Program-made: the position numbers and the translations under genes
Part shown: piece by piece, positions 1 through 6,480 of the stretch
How positions within the stretch are numbered: position 1 is the first letter of the stretch
Layout of the letters: every line of letters starts with the position of its first letter
The notes under the pieces: model-generated
Seen by the model: the letters and a program-made list of their open reading frames with translations, nothing else
Databases searched by the model: none
Told to the model about the DNA's origin: nothing
Assembly (NCBI GenBank): GCA_020721205.1
Contig: DYNF01000029.1
Coordinates: 1-41,486 of the forward strand
Origin: Prochloron sp. SulCav_FS08_3_32_3330
GTDB taxonomy: Bacteria > Cyanobacteriota > Cyanobacteriia > Cyanobacteriales > DYNF01
Direction: 5' to 3'
DNA length: 41,486 nucleotides

Positions 1-54
1 TTGGGTAGCAACGGGTTTTAACCCGTTGTAAAAAAAAAGAATGAAAACGCCCTG
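1..54. repeat. MITE-like palindromic element, right end only (cut by window edge)
   Basis: This is the right-hand end of the dispersed element also found at 3192-3373, 4301-4537, 10574-10740 and 15594-15776. It contains the AACGGGTTTTAACCCGTT palindrome, an A-run, and the terminal sequence GAATGAAAACGCCCTG, the reverse complement of the left end CAGGGCGTTTTCATTC seen in other copies. The rest lies outside the window. Confidence 0.8.
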
Positions 55-58
55 CCCC

Positions 59-84
59 TATAGGGCTGAAGCCCAACTACGAAC
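59..84. repeat. Right arm of a dispersed hairpin repeat (GGGCT..AGCCCAACTACGAAC family)
   Basis: The sequence ends in AAGCCCAACTACGAAC, matching the right arm of hairpins at 3161-3407, 13970-14022, 30250-30304 and 37013-37063. The left arm is not visible, so the MITE-like element at 1-54 appears to lie inside this hairpin, as at 3161-3407. Confidence 0.65.
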
Positions 85-162
85 CATCTTCTTTTTGTTA
101 CTTTATTTATGACCATCTACTTAAATCAATTATGATCAAAAACATGGTCTAAATACTAATAC

Positions 163-232
163 AAATGACAAATGACCAATGACCAATGACCAATGACAAA
201 TGACAAATGACAAATGACCAATGACCAATGAC
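163..232. repeat. Tandem heptamer repeat, (A/C)AATGAC x10
   Basis: Ten perfect head-to-tail copies of a 7-bp unit occur, alternating between AAATGAC and CAATGAC. Short heptamer arrays of this kind are common in cyanobacterial intergenic DNA. It lies 126 bp upstream of the DUF4114 gene; the rest of 85-357 holds nothing else I recognise. Confidence 0.92.
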
Positions 233-357
233 AAAAACCTTAATGTTTAGGATTGCGGTATAAGTCTGTGTTACGAACCGAAAAAAAATAATTTTTTCCG
301 GTATTTACGTTATAGCATTTGAAAGAGAACTATTAAATCAAAATGGAGTTTTCTCAA

Positions 358-1140
358 ATGTTACTAAAAAAATGGACTAAAAAACTATTGACTATGAGCT
401 TAGTTACTGGACTTTATGGTAGTTTAGTAACATCAGTTTCAGCCCAAGATCAATTTGATCATAATAATATCTCTTTTGGTCAAGATACGATTGTCGAATT
501 TGAATTTATCCGTTCTCACGGTTCAAATCAAGCTACTTTTGGCATAGTTAACTTTACAACGGCAGTAGAAACCGTTTTCTTTCAAGAAATTAAGCCTTAC
601 GATAATTATGGTAGTTATGTCAGAGATAGAAGAATCGAAGGACAAAATAACACCAATCAACTCGTTGATTTTGTTGGGACAATCGGTAATTCCGTATTAC
701 CGGGAGCGAATGTAACCATTGTTCCCTATAATAATAAAGCCAATGGTTCAGTGATTGAATTTTTATTTAAAAAAAATGAAGTATATGCCTTTTTCTTAGA
801 GTCAAGAAATCCAGACGGCGAGATTAGAAGAACCTTTTTATCTACTCAAGATTATGTCCAGTTTGATGGAGATCTCGGTGGTGGGAATATGCGCGATCGC
901 TACGGCAGGGATATTATCGGGCGTAGTATGGCGTGGGAAGATGGAGGAGAAGAAAATCGTACCGATTTAGACTTTGACGATTTTGTAATTGAAGCAGGAG
1001 GAATATTACGAGATAATTGTCATTGTCAAAATAATTATTCCTATCAATCTTACTCGACTCAACTTCAACCTTACTCTTATTATGCCCCTTATTATTATTA
1101 TCAACCCTATCAACCTTATCAACCCTATTCTGTTTATTAA
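358..1140 (+). CDS. Secreted DUF4114-domain protein with Tyr/Pro/Gln-rich tail
   Basis: The product is predicted to be exported. It has an N-terminal KKWTKKLL basic stretch, a hydrophobic core and a probable signal-peptidase site at VSA-QD. The last 35-40 residues of the main fold carry the DUF4114 signature (LDFDDFVIEAGG), a calcium-rich beta-fold often found in cyanobacterial extracellular proteins. I chose the ATG at 358 over the in-frame ATG at 343 because GGAG at 345-348 is a ribosome-binding site with 9-nt spacing for 358 and overlaps the earlier ATG. After the domain comes CHC, then a low-complexity tail with QPYQPYQPY repeats. The function is unknown; no PEP-CTERM or LPXTG anchor is seen. 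Upstream lies the heptamer array; downstream is a dispersed repeat. Confidence 0.82.
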   Translation: MLLKKWTKKLLTMSLVTGLYGSLVTSVSAQDQFDHNNISFGQDTIVEFEFIRSHGSNQATFGIVNFTTAVETVFFQEIKPYDNYGSYVRDRRIEGQNNTNQLVDFVGTIGNSVLPGANVTIVPYNNKANGSVIEFLFKKNEVYAFFLESRNPDGEIRRTFLSTQDYVQFDGDLGGGNMRDRYGRDIIGRSMAWEDGGEENRTDLDFDDFVIEAGGILRDNCHCQNNYSYQSYSTQLQPYSYYAPYYYYQPYQPYQPYSVY

Positions 1141-1147
1141 TTTTTCG

Positions 1148-1242
1148 GTATTGCTGAATGGAGAGATGATTTTAAAATATTTCTTTGCGCCTTTGCGCCT
1201 TTGCGAGATTTTATCATACCTTAATTATGCAACGCCAATTTT
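1148..1242. repeat. Dispersed repeat, copy 1 (second copy at 26803-26896)
   Basis: About 95 bp, beginning ATTGCTGAAT, passing through CTTTGCGCCTTTGCGAGATT and TATCATACCTTAAT, and ending near CAACGCCAA, is repeated at 26803-26896 with few differences. The core is a short tandem of CTTTGCG-like heptamers. Both copies start just downstream of a plus-strand gene stop. Confidence 0.85.
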
Positions 1243-1335
1243 TCTCCTTAATGACAAGACTTAAAAAATAAGATAAGCTTAAACATTGCATTAAATTCTA
1301 TAAAACAATCTAAAATATTAATAAGGAGTAGATTA

Positions 1336-2433
1336 ATGGGCGAAAAACAAATGTTAATGATTCCGGGACCCACCCCCGTACCCGAAAAAGTGTTACTAGC
1401 CATGGCAAAACACCCGATCGGACACCGTAGCGCCGATTTTAGTAATATTATTGCCCAAGTAAATAAGGGTTTAAAATGGTTACATCAAACCAACAATGAA
1501 ATCTTAACCCTCGCCTCCAGTGGTACAGGGGCAATGGAAGCAGGTATTATTAACTTCTTAAGTCCGGGAGATAAAGTCTTAGTAGGAGATAACGGTAAAT
1601 TTGGAGAACGTTGGGGTAAACTTTGTCAAGCATTTGGCTTAGATACAGAAATCATTAAAGCAGAATGGGGACAACCCCTTGATCCTGAAGTTTTTAGGGA
1701 AAAATTAACAGCCGATACCAATAAAAAAATTAAAGCCGTTATTATTACCCATTCGGAAACTTCCACCGGAGTTTTAAATCCGCTTGAAGCGATTAATAAA
1801 GCAGTTAAAGATCATGGAGAAGCTTTAATTATTGTAGATGCCGTGACCAGTTTAGGCGCAACTAATGTACCCGTAGATCAATGGGGTTTAGACGTAGTCG
1901 CTTCTGGTTCTCAAAAAGGTTATATGATTCCTCCCGGACTCGGTTTTGTCGCCGTCAGTGAAAAAGCATGGAAAGCTTACGAAACTGCGAAATTACCTCG
2001 TTTTTATTTTGACCTTGGCAAATATAAAAAAGCCAACGCTAAAGATAGCACTCCTTTTACCCCCGCTATTAACCTTTATTTTGCCCTCAATACCGCATTA
2101 GAGTTAATGCAAGAAGAAGGTTTAGAAAATATTTTCGCCCGTCATCAACGCTTAACTAAAGTTACCCGAGAGGGAATAAAAGCTTTAGGATTGAAATTAT
2201 ATGCCCCTGATCAATATGCTAGTAATGCGATTACCGCCGTAGCTACTTCTCCCTTAAATGCGGAAGACTTACGGGGATATATTCGCAAAACTTATGATAT
2301 TGTCTTAGCAGGAGGACAAGATCACCTTAAAGGTCAAATTTTTCGGATTGGACATTTAGGTTTTTCTTGTGAACGAGAAATGTTAACTGTTTTAGCTGTA
2401 CTGAAAGAATCTTTAGCTACTTTACAGGCTTAA
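1336..2433 (+). CDS. Class V PLP aminotransferase, alanine/serine-glyoxylate aminotransferase type
   Basis: A cytoplasmic pyridoxal-phosphate enzyme of the class V aminotransferase family, predicted to move an amino group from alanine or serine to glyoxylate, which fits photorespiratory glycolate recycling. Visible motifs are the N-terminal PGPTPVP, the phosphate-binding SSGTGAME (61-68), the ring-binding Asp168 in IIVDAV, and the Schiff-base Lys194 in SGSQKGYM. The length of 365 residues suits the family. The start at 1336 has an AAGGAG ribosome-binding site at 1323-1328. Cyanobacterial members were historically called soluble hydrogenase 42-kDa subunit, a name now considered misleading. It is transcribed alone and converges on the DUF697 gene. 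The exact donor amino acid cannot be told from sequence. Confidence 0.9.
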   Translation: MGEKQMLMIPGPTPVPEKVLLAMAKHPIGHRSADFSNIIAQVNKGLKWLHQTNNEILTLASSGTGAMEAGIINFLSPGDKVLVGDNGKFGERWGKLCQAFGLDTEIIKAEWGQPLDPEVFREKLTADTNKKIKAVIITHSETSTGVLNPLEAINKAVKDHGEALIIVDAVTSLGATNVPVDQWGLDVVASGSQKGYMIPPGLGFVAVSEKAWKAYETAKLPRFYFDLGKYKKANAKDSTPFTPAINLYFALNTALELMQEEGLENIFARHQRLTKVTREGIKALGLKLYAPDQYASNAITAVATSPLNAEDLRGYIRKTYDIVLAGGQDHLKGQIFRIGHLGFSCEREMLTVLAVLKESLATLQA

Positions 2434-2462
2434 CCTATTCTTAACCTTAACTTAAAAAAATT

Positions 2463-2530
2463 GTAGGGTGGGCAATTTCTAATTATTTTGAAGTAAAAAT
2501 TTCAAACTTTTTAGGAATTGCCCACCCTAC
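2463..2530. repeat. Inverted repeat with GTAGGGTGGGCAATT arms
   Basis: The 15-bp arms at 2463-2477 and 2516-2530 are perfect inverted copies separated by 38 bp. The motif is a widespread cyanobacterial repeat type. It sits between two convergent genes and may also end transcription, though there is no strong U-tract. Confidence 0.88.
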
Positions 2531-2542
2531 GTTTTATTAAAA

Positions 2543-3103
2543 TTAAATTCGATCTAATAATTCTTTTTTCTTAGCTTGAAATTCATCTTCAGATAAAATA
2601 CCCTGTTCTTTAAGTTTACCCAATTTTTCCAAAGATTGATAAACATTAGCCACTTTATCTTCATCTTTTTCCAAATCAGAAACATAAGATTTTCCCCTTT
2701 CAAAAGCGTCTTCATAAGCTTTTTTTGCCTGTTGAAGATCAAAATCAACCAAGGATCCCGATCCCGAAAACACATTAATGGCAACTTGCCCCACAGCATA
2801 AGTGGAAGCCCCCGACATAATAGACATAGAAGCCCCTCCCACAAGCATACCAATCCCCGGAATAGCCTTAAGCATACTTGCCCCTAGACTTGCCAGAGTT
2901 GTGCCTGTAAGTGCCGATACAAAAGCTTTTCCGTTACTTTTGGAATAATTAACTTGATAAAGTTCAGCTAATTGTTGTAACATTTCTAATTGAATAGCGG
3001 TAACAGCCGCAAAGTCAACTAAAGGTATAGGAATCAGCCCACCACCCATTGCCCATAGAACATGAGTTCTAATAATTTTTTCTGCCTCAAAACGACTTGC
3101 CAT
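2543..3103 (-). CDS. DUF697-family membrane-associated protein with C-terminal SHOCT motif
   Basis: Residues about 5-125 match the DUF697 type: an early IPIPLVDFAAVTAIQLEML segment followed by two glycine- and alanine-rich hydrophobic helices (ALTGTTLASLGASMLKAIPGI and the following GMLVGG stretch). These probably insert in or lie on a membrane. A charged linker (about 126-155) leads to a SHOCT-like end (LKEQGILSEDEFQAKKKEL), a short module often found at the ends of prokaryotic membrane proteins. DUF697 domains are often attached to GTPases; no GTPase domain is present here or next door. The role is unknown. The stop lies 12 bp past the inverted repeat shared with the convergent aminotransferase gene. 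Confidence 0.78.
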   Translation of the reverse strand: MASRFEAEKIIRTHVLWAMGGGLIPIPLVDFAAVTAIQLEMLQQLAELYQVNYSKSNGKAFVSALTGTTLASLGASMLKAIPGIGMLVGGASMSIMSGASTYAVGQVAINVFSGSGSLVDFDLQQAKKAYEDAFERGKSYVSDLEKDEDKVANVYQSLEKLGKLKEQGILSEDEFQAKKKELLDRI

Positions 3104-3160
3104 AAATTTTTCCTTTGTAAAACTTATTTAATTATAGTAAGTTTAAAAGTAAAAAAATTG

Positions 3161-3407
3161 GTTCGTTGTTGCGCTTTAGCGCCACAATGCTCAGGGCGTT
3201 TTCATTCTTTTTTTTCCAACGGGTTAAAACCCGTTGCTATCCAAACAAAACCACGGGAGTCCTAGGTTTTAAGATTAAATATTAACTAATATTAAAAAAT
3301 TAAACCTGCGTAGGCAGGTTTTGCTTATGTAGCAACGGGTTAAAACCCGTTGCCTCCCGAGAATGAAAACGCCTATAGAATTGGGGCGCTAAAGCGCAAT
3401 AACGAAC
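3161..3407. repeat. Long inverted repeat interrupted by the MITE-like element
   Basis: The arms at 3161-3183 and 3385-3407 match at 22 of 23 positions (GTTCGTTGTTGCGCTTTAGC... against its complement). They enclose the MITE-like element at 3192-3373. Uninterrupted members of the hairpin family lie at 13970-14022 and 37013-37063, so this copy looks like a hairpin split by insertion. Confidence 0.82.
3192..3373. repeat. MITE-like palindromic element, copy A
   Basis: The left end CAGGGCGTTTTCATTC (3192-3207) and right end GAATGAAAACGCC (3361-3373) form terminal inverted repeats. Inside are the palindromes AACGGGTTAAAACCCGTT (twice), CCTAGG flanked by ACGGGAGT, and AAACCTGCGTAGGCAGGTTT. No reading frame is present. 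The last 3 bp of the right end (CTG) are missing and no target duplication is seen. It fills most of the gap between the DUF697 gene and the dehydrogenase gene. Confidence 0.85.
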
Positions 3408-3437
3408 AATTCTCCTTATTCTTAACATTTTAGAACT

Positions 3438-4295
3438 ATGAAAATTGGTATTTTAGGCACAGGTTTAATAGGATTTCCTCTAGGGTTAAGATTATTAGAA
3501 AATAACTATACTGTTATTGCTTATAATCGAACTTTTGAAAAATTATTACCTTTACAAAAAGCAGGAATTGAAGTATTTAATCAACCGCAAGAGGTAATAG
3601 AAAAGGCTGATATTTTAATTTTAATGTTAACAAATTATTCAGCAATTATTGAAGTTTTAGAGTTAAATACAAATGATTATAATTTAACTAATAAAACTGT
3701 TATTCAGATGGGAACGATCGCCCCGGATGAAAGTAAAAAAATTGCTCAAGAAGTAATCAAAAAAGGAGGAGAATATTTAGAAGCACCCGTATTAGGAAGT
3801 ATTCCCGAGGTAAAAAATGGTACTTTATTAGTGATGGTAGGAAGTACAGAAAATCAATTTAAAAAATATTACAATTTATTACAGAATTTCAGTCCAGAAC
3901 CTCAATTAATTGGAGAAATAGGCACAGCTTCCGCTTTAAAATTAGCCTTAAATCAATTAATTTCTAGTCTGACTACGGGCTTTAGTTTAAGTTTAGCTTT
4001 AATCGAAAAAGAAGGAGTAAATGTAGAGAAATTCATGAATATTTTAAGACAAAGTGCCTTATATGCTCCCACTTTTGATAAAAAATTAAAGCGAATGTTA
4101 GAAGGAGATTTTACTAATCCTAATTTTCCCACTAAACATTTATTAAAAGATACGGAACTTTTCTTAAATCAAGCTCAAACTTTAGGCTTAAATACTGATA
4201 GTTTAGAAGGAATTAAAAAAGTGATTGAAAAAGCGATAGAATTAGGCTTAGAAAATGAAGATTATTCCGCAATTTATCAAGCAATCATCTCGTAA
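3438..4295 (+). CDS. NAD(P)-dependent beta-hydroxyacid dehydrogenase (glyoxylate/succinic semialdehyde reductase-like)
   Basis: A Rossmann-fold oxidoreductase of the 3-hydroxyisobutyrate dehydrogenase family. The nucleotide-binding loop GILGTGLIGFPLG begins at residue 4. The substrate-binding segment is EAPVLGS (115-121), where the family usually has APVSGG. The catalytic Lys168 and Asn172 lie in the segment KLALN. The length of 285 residues fits the glyoxylate and succinic semialdehyde reductase branch, which detoxifies aldehydes and recycles glycolate-pathway glyoxylate. The substrate is inferred. No clear ribosome-binding site precedes the ATG at 3438. The stop codon lies inside a 13-bp direct repeat that flanks the next MITE-like element, so the insertion left the reading frame intact. 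Confidence 0.85.
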   Translation: MKIGILGTGLIGFPLGLRLLENNYTVIAYNRTFEKLLPLQKAGIEVFNQPQEVIEKADILILMLTNYSAIIEVLELNTNDYNLTNKTVIQMGTIAPDESKKIAQEVIKKGGEYLEAPVLGSIPEVKNGTLLVMVGSTENQFKKYYNLLQNFSPEPQLIGEIGTASALKLALNQLISSLTTGFSLSLALIEKEGVNVEKFMNILRQSALYAPTFDKKLKRMLEGDFTNPNFPTKHLLKDTELFLNQAQTLGLNTDSLEGIKKVIEKAIELGLENEDYSAIYQAIIS

Positions 4296-4300
4296 TACTG

Positions 4301-4537
4301 AGGCGTTTTCATTACCGGGAGGCAAGGGGTTGAAACCTCTTGCTACATAAGCAAAACCTGCCTACGCAGGTTTAATTTTTAAAATAATAGTTAATATTTA
4401 ATCATAAAACCTAGGACTCCCGTGGTTTTGTTTGGGTAGCAACGGGTTTTAACCCGTTGGAAAAAAAGAATGAAAGCTAAAACTCTTATGAGAAAAAGCT
4501 TACAAGGATCACAAAATTTGACTTTGAAAACGCCCGG
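4301..4537. repeat. MITE-like palindromic element, copy B, flanked by a 13-bp direct repeat
   Basis: The element runs opposite to copy A. Its ends are GGCGTTTTCATT (4302-4313) and TGAAAACGCC (4525-4534), with the same internal palindromes and an extra 60 or so bp (about 4476-4524) near the right end. CGTAATACTGAGG occurs at 4291-4303 and again at 4538-4550. Deleting one repeat and the element would join the dehydrogenase stop codon cleanly to downstream DNA, which is what a target-site duplication would give. Confidence 0.82.
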
Positions 4538-4571
4538 CGTAATACTGAGGTTATTGTTGATATTTAATCCC

Positions 4572-4599
4572 TTTACAGTTGATAGCTAATAGCTATAAT
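4572..4599 (+). promoter_or_regulatory. Sigma70-type promoter for the 98-residue gene
   Basis: TTTACA at 4572-4577 and TATAAT at 4594-4599 are separated by 16 bp. The gene's ATG at 4654 follows, with GGAGG at 4641-4645. This is a match by eye only. Confidence 0.55.
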
Positions 4600-4653
4600 A
4601 TAATTATAAAAATTGTATAATCTATTATTAATTAGTTAGAGGAGGAATAATTT

Positions 4654-4950
4654 ATGTTATTAACAGACAATTATCAAGTACAAATTAAACAAAGATTACA
4701 ACCAGTTATTCAAGAATTAATTGAAGAAAATCAACTTTATCAAGAAGATTTAGATTCAGCAGATATTGTTAATCAAATTATGCAAATGATTACCAAAAAT
4801 GCTTTAACTGAAGAATTAATTAAACTTTCAGAACCAGAATTTAAAAAACGGTGTAATGGTTTTCTCGCTTTAGTTTCATGGGCAAAATCTTTAACAGAAA
4901 TTAGTGTGCAAGATTGGGCTGATATTAAAGATGCTATTCAAGGAGTATAA
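4654..4950 (+). CDS. Small hypothetical protein, possible antitoxin of a broken PIN-toxin locus
   Basis: A 98-residue, mostly helical, acidic protein with no family I recognise. It has a strong ribosome-binding site (GGAGG, 4641-4645) and its own promoter-like sequence. Six bases after its stop is the start of a truncated PIN-domain toxin (4957-5040), the usual antitoxin-then-toxin order. That neighbour is the only basis for suggesting an antitoxin role. The gene itself shows no damage. An orphan antitoxin kept after toxin loss, or an unrelated small protein, are both possible. Confidence 0.6.
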   Translation: MLLTDNYQVQIKQRLQPVIQELIEENQLYQEDLDSADIVNQIMQMITKNALTEELIKLSEPEFKKRCNGFLALVSWAKSLTEISVQDWADIKDAIQGV

Positions 4951-4956
4951 AAGAGA

Positions 4957-5040
4957 ATGAGTTATCTTTTAGATACTAATATTGTTTCTTTTGCCATGAG
5001 AGGTAATCTTAATATTTTAGAGAGATTACAGCAATTCTAA
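4957..5040 (+). pseudogene. Truncated PIN-domain (VapC-type) toxin, remnant 1
   Basis: Twenty-seven codons starting MSYLLDTNIVSFAMRG, then a stop. The first acidic active-site residue of the PIN fold (Asp in LLDTN) is visible, but a full toxin is about 130 residues, so at least three quarters is gone. It directly follows the 98-residue gene. The next sequence reads as the tail of a different antitoxin, so a deletion probably fused two toxin-antitoxin loci here. Confidence 0.78.
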
Positions 5041-5042
5041 CT

Positions 5043-5123
5043 ACTGAAGCTTTTGCGGGTTTTCTTAATGATTTAAGCCCCGAAGATTTAGCTATATTTG
5101 AGGAGGCAATTAAAAGAAAATAA
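5043..5123 (+). pseudogene. C-terminal tail of a lost antitoxin gene
   Basis: The frame 5043-5123 reads TEAFAGFLNDLSPEDLAIFE and ends in a stop overlapping the next ATG (TAATG). This four-base-type overlap is typical of antitoxin-toxin pairs, and the following gene is a PIN toxin remnant. There is no start codon in this piece. Confidence 0.62.
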
Positions 5124-5257
5124 TGGGTTATTTATTAGATACAAATATTATTTCCTTAGAATTTAGAAATAATCTAAATATTAAATCTAAAATTCAACTA
5201 CTACAATCTCAAAATGAACAAATTTATATTAGTGTTATGGGAAACCAGAGGAATTAA
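5123..5257 (+). pseudogene. Truncated PIN-domain toxin, remnant 2
   Basis: Forty-four codons beginning MGYLLDTNIISLEFRNNLNI and continuing to IYISVMG, which match the first third of a VapC-type PIN protein. The frame then runs into unrelated sequence and stops. The start overlaps the antitoxin tail by TAATG. The central and C-terminal acidic residues are absent, so no active nuclease is expected. Confidence 0.78.
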
Positions 5258-5343
5258 TGATAGAATTTGTGGAGATTTCAGCACAGGTTAAAATGATTCA
5301 AGATGCCCTTAAACAGCAACTAATGGTGGCTTTTAACAGTTGA
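5242..5343 (+). pseudogene. Coding fragment of unidentified gene fused to PIN remnant 2
   Basis: In a different frame, 5242-5343 reads KPEELMIEFVEISAQVKMIQ and continues for a further 13 residues to a stop at 5341-5343. The even, helix-like residue pattern suggests a C-terminal coding tail left by a deletion. I do not recognise the family. Confidence 0.4.
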
Positions 5344-5366
5344 CAGTTGATAGTTGACAGTTGATC

Positions 5367-5433
5367 AAAAAGTCGGTGATTTTCCTAAAACATTGATTTT
5401 TAAAGATTAACTACCATAAAATCCCCGACTTTT
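5367..5433. repeat. Palindromic repeat with AAAAGTCGG..GATTTT arms, copy 1
   Basis: The arms AAAAGTCGGTGATTTT (to 5383) and AAAATCCCCGACTTTT (5418-5433) pair. A second copy in reverse orientation, with matching interior (AGTTAATCTTTAAA type), is at 39651-39718, and a shorter relative is at 6317-6351. Just upstream (about 5335-5362) is a short CAGTTGA/TAGTTGA heptamer tandem. Confidence 0.82.
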
Positions 5434-5474
5434 GGGGTTAATAATTTTAACAATATTTTTCAGATTTTATTACC

Positions 5475-6311
5475 ATGAAAACCGATAATCTTTTTTATTA
5501 TATTTTTCTTAATTATCCTCAAATTTTCTTTGAATTAATTAACAAACAAGACACTAATATTAATAATTATGAATTTACCTCAAGGGAAATTAAACAATTA
5601 TCTTTTCGTTTAGATGGTTTATTTTTACCCGTTGATAATAATAGTGAAAATCCCTTTTATTTAGTAGAAGTACAATTTCAATCTGATGATAAATTTTATT
5701 ATCGTTTGTTTAGTGAATTTTTGTTATTTTTACGGCAATATCAACCCCCTTTCCCTTGGCAAATAGTGGTTATTTATCCTAGTCGTAATATTGAAGTCAA
5801 AGCGGATTTACATTTTAAAAGTTTTTTGGCACTAGAGGAGGTGAAAATAATTTATTTAGATGAATTAAAAGCAGACACTTTAGGCTTAAAAACTGTTAAA
5901 CTATTTGTAGAATCAGAAGCTCAAGCGGTGGAAAGTGCTAAACTATTAGTTAGGGAAGCTAAACAACAGTTACCAGAGCTTAAAATTCAACAAGATTTTA
6001 TTGATTTAATTGAAACTATTATTGTTTATAAATTACCACAAAAAACAAGGGAGGAAATTGAAGCTATGTTAGGTTTAAATTCAATTAAGGAAACTAAAGT
6101 TTACCAAGAAGCTTTTGATGAAGGTAAACAAGAGGGTAAACAAGAGGGTAAACAAGAAGGCGAACAAATTGGTGAGCAAAAAGGTGAGCAAAAAGCAAAA
6201 AAAGCCTTAATTTCTACTTTAATTAATAAGGATTTTTCTGTTGCTCAAATTGCTCAAATGTTTGATTTACCTTTAGATTATGTCGAAAATTTAATTAAGG
6301 AAAATCAATAA
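5475..6311 (+). CDS. Rpn-family PD-(D/E)XK nuclease (DUF2887), recombination-promoting nuclease / putative transposase type
   Basis: A 278-residue protein of the Rpn/DUF2887 group, which are nuclease-fold proteins linked to mobile DNA and phage response and are very numerous in cyanobacteria. The PD-(D/E)XK core is visible as FRLDGLFLP (Asp47) and FYLVEVQFQ (Glu65-Val-Gln67), with Gln in place of the usual Lys, as is common in the family. Residues about 205-235 are tandem EGKQ/EGEQ/KGEQ repeats forming a charged linker, followed by a short helical end (SVAQIAQMFDLPLDYVENLI) resembling a helix-turn-helix. It is flanked on both sides by palindromic repeats and by toxin-antitoxin debris, and is the only intact-looking gene between 4951 and 6851 apart from no others seen. 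Activity is unproven. Confidence 0.85.
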   Translation: MKTDNLFYYIFLNYPQIFFELINKQDTNINNYEFTSREIKQLSFRLDGLFLPVDNNSENPFYLVEVQFQSDDKFYYRLFSEFLLFLRQYQPPFPWQIVVIYPSRNIEVKADLHFKSFLALEEVKIIYLDELKADTLGLKTVKLFVESEAQAVESAKLLVREAKQQLPELKIQQDFIDLIETIIVYKLPQKTREEIEAMLGLNSIKETKVYQEAFDEGKQEGKQEGKQEGEQIGEQKGEQKAKKALISTLINKDFSVAQIAQMFDLPLDYVENLIKENQ

Positions 6312-6316
6312 AAAAT

Positions 6317-6351
6317 AAAAAGTTGGGGGTTTAGAAAATCCCCAACTTTTT
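6317..6351. repeat. Short palindrome, AAAAGTTGGGG..CCCCAACTTTTT, terminator-like
   Basis: The arms at 6317-6329 and 6339-6351 pair and end in a T-run on both strands. It lies 6 bp after the Rpn gene stop and is related to the repeats at 5367-5433 and 39651-39718. It could end transcription of the Rpn gene. Confidence 0.7.
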
Positions 6352-6360
6352 CCCCGTCAG

Positions 6361-6480
6361 CCAACTACCACTATTGCCCAAATGCTCGATCAATTGGCAC
6401 AAATTCAACAGGAATCTCCCATTGATCTTGAAATTCCCCAACGCAGTGATCGAGTAAACCTATTAGTAAAAGAGGAATAA
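6361..6480 (+). pseudogene. Antitoxin C-terminal remnant preceding PIN remnant 3
   Basis: An open frame with no proper start reads PTTTIAQMLDQLAQIQQESP and ends DRVNLLVKEE, with its stop overlapping the next ATG (TAATG at 6478-6482). The overlap with a PIN-toxin start shows it to be the antitoxin half. Its 5' end is replaced by the palindrome at 6317-6351. Confidence 0.62.

Noticed and set aside
343-357. Upstream ATG for the DUF4114 gene
   Set aside because: The ribosome-binding site GGAG overlaps this ATG and is well spaced for the ATG at 358.
989-1264. Open frame overlapping the end of the DUF4114 gene, rich in Ile and Asn
   Set aside because: It is the +1 shadow of the repetitive QPY coding tail and then runs into the dispersed repeat.
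2554-2853. Overlapping open frame inside the DUF697 gene
   Set aside because: It is out of frame with a gene that has clear domains, and its composition is that of a shadow frame.
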